Shown here in pieces: positions 60,610 to 64,000 of a DNA stretch of 64,000 nucleotides; position 1 is the first letter of the stretch; every line of letters starts with the position of its first letter. Source of the DNA: Paramecium pentaurelia (taxonomy: Eukaryota > Ciliophora > Oligohymenophorea > Peniculida > Parameciidae); the NCBI GenBank assembly GCA_905183005.1, contig CAJJDO010000133.1, positions 124,001 to 188,000 of the forward strand, given 5' to 3'. The position numbers and the translations under genes were made by a program. The notes below the pieces were generated by a model, which ran no database searches, was not told where the DNA came from, and worked only from the letters and a program-made list of their open reading frames with translations.

Positions 60610-62023
60610 ATGCCTCATTATTAAAATAAGATTGGCAAGAATCCTAAATACATAATTGAATTAGATTTGCATAATACAATTTCATGGCAATTAAATCAAA
60701 TGAACTAAATCACAAGCTTTAGTATTATATGGAACAACATGGAGAAATAATTTCAATCAACTCATGAAGAGCTCTTAAAATTGCGATAAACTATAAGAAA
60801 TAAAATAATGTATAAATCAGTTAGTGAGCTTTACAAACCTATGCAATAATTAGGAGAAGGAAATTTTGATGAAGTAATTCAATCTAAAAATTTAGGTATA
60901 TTTATGTATTGACAGAATAAATGGTAGTTCATATGAAATAAAATGTCTTGCAAAAAATTAGTTTGAAGATTCTATTGTACTAATTGCATTTTAAATTAGA
61001 CACGAATTCATAATGAGATTTCTTGTTTAATAAATATTAGATCTGATTATGTATAAAGTTTACATGAAGTATATAATGGAGAAAATACAGTTTATTTAAT
61101 TTAAGAGTATTTGGAAGGAGCAAACTTGTATGAATTAATTATGAATGTGACATTAGATAGAACTTAAATATTAATTATTATGAAAGTAATTTTTATTATC
61201 AATAAAATAAAGCAATTGCTTACTGCTGTTAGAGATATCCATTCCAGTAATATTATGCACAGAGATATAAAGCCAACAAATATAGTATTTAAAAACAAAG
61301 ATTCCATAGAAGGATTAAAATTAACAGAATTTGATTTAGCAGTTCTTATTGATCCTTCATAAGATTTAAGAGTATGTGGAACTCCTGGTTATGCAGCACC
61401 AGAAAAATTCAAAGATAGTTATAATGAAAAAGTAGATCTCTTTAGTGTTGGATGTATTTTCTTTAAATTGTATAAATTATCTTTTTTATTATAGAGTTAC
61501 TACCAGAGATTTATTTCCAGGAAAAACATCAAATGAAATATTAAAGTTGAATAAAATCTGTAATATAGATTTAAAAATACTTCAATTATATAAACTCACT
61601 CCAGAAGAAACAAATCTTTTGACAAATCTACTTGAAATTGATCCAGAAAAAAGAATTAGTGCAGAAGCAGCTCTATCTCATCCTTATTTTTAATGTGACA
61701 TTACTCATAATAATGAATAATAATTAACTAAAAAAAAGTCAATATAAGGTATTCCACCTGGAGAAAGAATCAATAATCTACTTTAAAAGGAAATTAATGA
61801 AATTGAAAAGTATCCAGATGAATTGTAAGTAGATCATGAATCTCCTCATATTAGTGCAATACCCAATTTTAAAGTATTGAAAAAGGATTCATAAATTCAA
61901 ACATCTTAAATAATAAGAAAAAGCACTAAATTAAAAAAAAGTGAGACTTAAGAGTATTCTCAATTAAATTTTAATAAGTCTAGATTTAAGGCTAGAAATT
62001 CTGTTCAATAAACAATTGTTTGA
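60610..62023 (+). CDS. Protein kinase with altered DFG motif
   Basis: ATG 60610 to TGA 62021-62023; introns of 22, 23, 27 and 25 nt leave exactly 439 codons. After a 60-residue N-terminus comes the kinase fold: QLGEGNFDEVYLCIDR, SYEIKCLAK with the ATP lysine, IHNEISCL (helix-C Glu), VYLIQEYLEGANLYELI, IMHRDIKPTNIVF with the catalytic Asp, then LKLTEFDLAVLI where DFG should be, CGTPGYAAPEKF, and VDLFSVGCIFFKL. The DFG is thus EFD: the metal-binding Asp is Glu and the Gly is Asp. Activity may be weak or absent. The C-terminal 120 residues are polar and unstructured. The first ATG in the open frame is at 60610. Confidence 0.87.
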
Positions 62024-62221
62024 TTATAAATCTTAAATTAAAACGTTTCTTATATAATTAATTTAAAAAATTGAATAATAAATATAAGTATTTAACTTAA
62101 GTAATTAGTTTAAAAACATCAATTAAAAAAATTAAAACTTACAATTATCTGTTTTAATCAAAAAAAATAAATTTTTATATTACCATTTATACACAAAATA
62201 ATTATTTAACAAAAAATTGTG

Positions 62222-64000
62222 TCAAAGAAGGTTTTCAGTTTGTAAAACAATTTTTTTCATTAATTTAAAAACATCTTAATTTTCTATTTGACTTAGTAAT
62301 CCTAAAACATAATTAGATCCTTTTAATTTGATTAATCTAATAAAATGTATTTCAACCCATAAAGGCATTGATTCTATTTTAGAGATTCCGCATTCTATAA
62401 AATCTACCATTGTTTTTTAAATTCTATATATATATTTAAATCATTTACAATTAAATTAATTAAGGATGATCATCCTTATATATATGTAATAATGAATACG
62501 AAATTTAAACAGAAATTACTCTTGTATTTATTTTTTCTAGTAGTTTTTATGCTAATTCAAACTATTTAAGTTTTGCAGCAATTTTACTACATTTATAGAG
62601 AAATATTGATTCTTGTTTAGTAAATTAAAAATATGTTGATTTCTCATCATTATCTTAAAATGATAGTCCATATAAATTATAAATATCTTTAATATCTATT
62701 TTTTTAGACAAATAATTTTTTTTCTTTACAGATTCTTTTAATTAGGATTTAAATATCTATGGTATTTTTGGCTTTGGTGTTTACTTTTCAGAACAATTAA
62801 AAGATTATTATAAAGAGGATTAAAAACTTTTTGTTTTTTGATTGTTATTGTAAAATAAATCATCGAGAATATTTTAAGTCAAAGAAATTTTATCAACAAA
62901 TTCTTAAAGTATTGGATTTAAAGTATCTTTTTTTCTTTTCATTAGATCTCCTATTTCATTTTATTTATCTTAAGGAGTATTTTAATCAAGATGATCAATC
63001 AATCCAGATATTTATACTTTAAGTTCTTTTCTACAACTTTATTCACTTAATGTTTCCATAGTTTTACTTTTTTACAAAAGTTCAATACCAAATTCTTTAC
63101 ATTAATTAACACAATCTCTTTCTGATTCAACACTCTCGAAAGCATTTTCTTAAATAACCTAATATGTTTTGCTAATTTATTTTTGCAAGAGCTATTGTGT
63201 AATTTTAGTATTTGATTTTTTCTATTTTGAATTTGGGGATTATAAGTTGGATTATGAGTATGTATTAGTAAAGTCATATGTTTTATTTAAATTTTATTTT
63301 AAAAATTCAGGTTCTGTTTCCTCATCTGAATCAATATCACCTAAAGTAATTGAAGATGTATTTATAGATTATCTCTATTATTATATGAATATAATTATTA
63401 CTTTTTGTAAATTATTTTATTTCTTATTTTTTAATTTAATTTCAAAGCAATATTTATCTATTTTATTATCAAAAAAAGAATAGGAACTATGAGGTGGGCT
63501 ATAGAAATATAGTTATAAATATTTTTGTAATTGTTTTTGGCCCACTTAAATGGAAAGCCTAATTATTTCTTTTTAAAATAATGAGAGTGCTTATTTATTT
63601 TCAAGTAATAAATTTTATGAAATGAAATCAATTGTTGATTTTTCAATTTTTTAGGCTTGATTAATTATCTATTTTTGGGCTTAAAGATACCAATTCTAAT
63701 ATATTAAAAAATTCAATACTTTTAAATCTTTTTTATCGAAAGCTCTTTGTCTCAAAAGCAATTATTCAAGTACAGGATGATTACTCAATTAAGAAAAACT
63801 CTCAATTTTATTTACTTAAATAGGATTAATTACTGCATAAACTTTATCTAAATCAGTAAGATTATTTATTGAATTATCTTGAGCCAACACCCGATAATTT
63901 TATATGTGAATCTCACGCCATTTACTTTTTCTTGCTTTATTTCCACTTAATCCTGCCGCTTTGTTGAGAAGGCTTAGACAAATTTGATAATTATTTTTCT
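62222..64000 (-). CDS. C-terminal part of a large helical protein (continues past right edge)
   Basis: The minus strand is open with coding character from the right edge to TGA 62222-62224, interrupted by introns of about 27 nt (near 63385) and 25 nt (near 62430). More than 570 residues are visible. The part nearest the edge reads LLNKAAGLSGNKARKSKW and NYRVLAQDNSINNLTDLDKV, with a TPR-like start. The rest is helical and polar, with an acidic patch (DIDSDEETEPEFL) and later paired helices (SIFLYKCSKIAAKLKQFELA). The 5' end lies outside the window. Long plus-strand frames at 62831-63483 are shadows of this gene. No family is recognised. Confidence 0.7.

Noticed and set aside
62461..62478. Perfect 18-bp palindrome TAAGGATGATCATCCTTA
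   Set aside because: It lies inside the coding sequence of the minus-strand gene (YKDDHPQ) and has no companion elements, so it is probably coincidental.
63169..63483. Plus-strand frame of 104 codons
   Set aside because: The minus strand gives a continuous, better protein through the same bases.
1..64000. tRNA, rRNA, CRISPR arrays, transposons, telomeric repeats
   Set aside because: I looked for T-loop motifs, spaced direct repeats, transposase motifs and G4T2/G3T3-type repeats on both strands and saw none.

Overview
The window reads as macronuclear-type DNA of a ciliate, most likely a Paramecium. The base composition is very AT-rich. Every convincing gene is open only if TAA and TAG are read as glutamine and TGA as the sole stop. 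Coding stretches are interrupted by tiny introns of 20-31 nt that start with GT (usually GTA) and end in AG (usually TAG, but several AAG and a few GAG or CAG). Under the standard code almost nothing would be called, so gene limits here were derived by hand with the ciliate code. For most spliced genes, removing the proposed introns leaves a total length that is an exact multiple of three.

Layout. 0-5 kb: a small secreted Gln/Glu-rich protein, a PP2C phosphatase and a mitochondrial Hsp70. 5-10.4 kb: a gene relic, then a two-GAF-domain protein and a small membrane protein. 10.7-15.2 kb: a hydrophilic orphan, a SNARE-like relic and a HECT ubiquitin ligase carrying a DUSP-UBL front end. 15.4-19.5 kb: a protein kinase, a broken two-TM membrane gene and a calcium-dependent kinase with EF-hands. 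20-26 kb: a MORN protein, small hypotheticals, eEF1B, a coiled-coil protein and two phosphatase-fold proteins that lack the catalytic Arg. 26.5-28.4 kb: a disrupted gene and a Myb/SANT-like protein. 28.7-34.2 kb: a very large type I membrane protein. 34.3-41.3 kb: a 2334-residue SF1 helicase of TRANK1 type. 41.5-46.2 kb: small genes and a secreted 2-Cys peroxiredoxin. 46.3-53.1 kb: a Dna2-like nuclease with a degenerate helicase, a secreted GH5 glycosidase and a long coiled-coil protein. 53.9-62 kb: AP-1 mu adaptin, an AGC kinase, an ANP32-like acidic protein and a kinase with an altered DFG motif. 62.2-64 kb: the C-terminal part of a large helical protein that runs off the right edge.

Two places (around 7673 and 58958) show a single N flanked by two identical copies of about 1.1 kb. 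These are best explained as unmerged contig overlaps, so the second halves of two genes appear twice artificially.

The genes are independently transcribed eukaryotic units on both strands with very short spacers (often under 150 bp). No operon-like pathway is evident. Recurring themes are phosphorylation signalling, including several catalytically suspicious enzymes, ubiquitin ligation, vesicle coating and DNA metabolism. I saw no tRNA, rRNA, CRISPR array or intact transposon.
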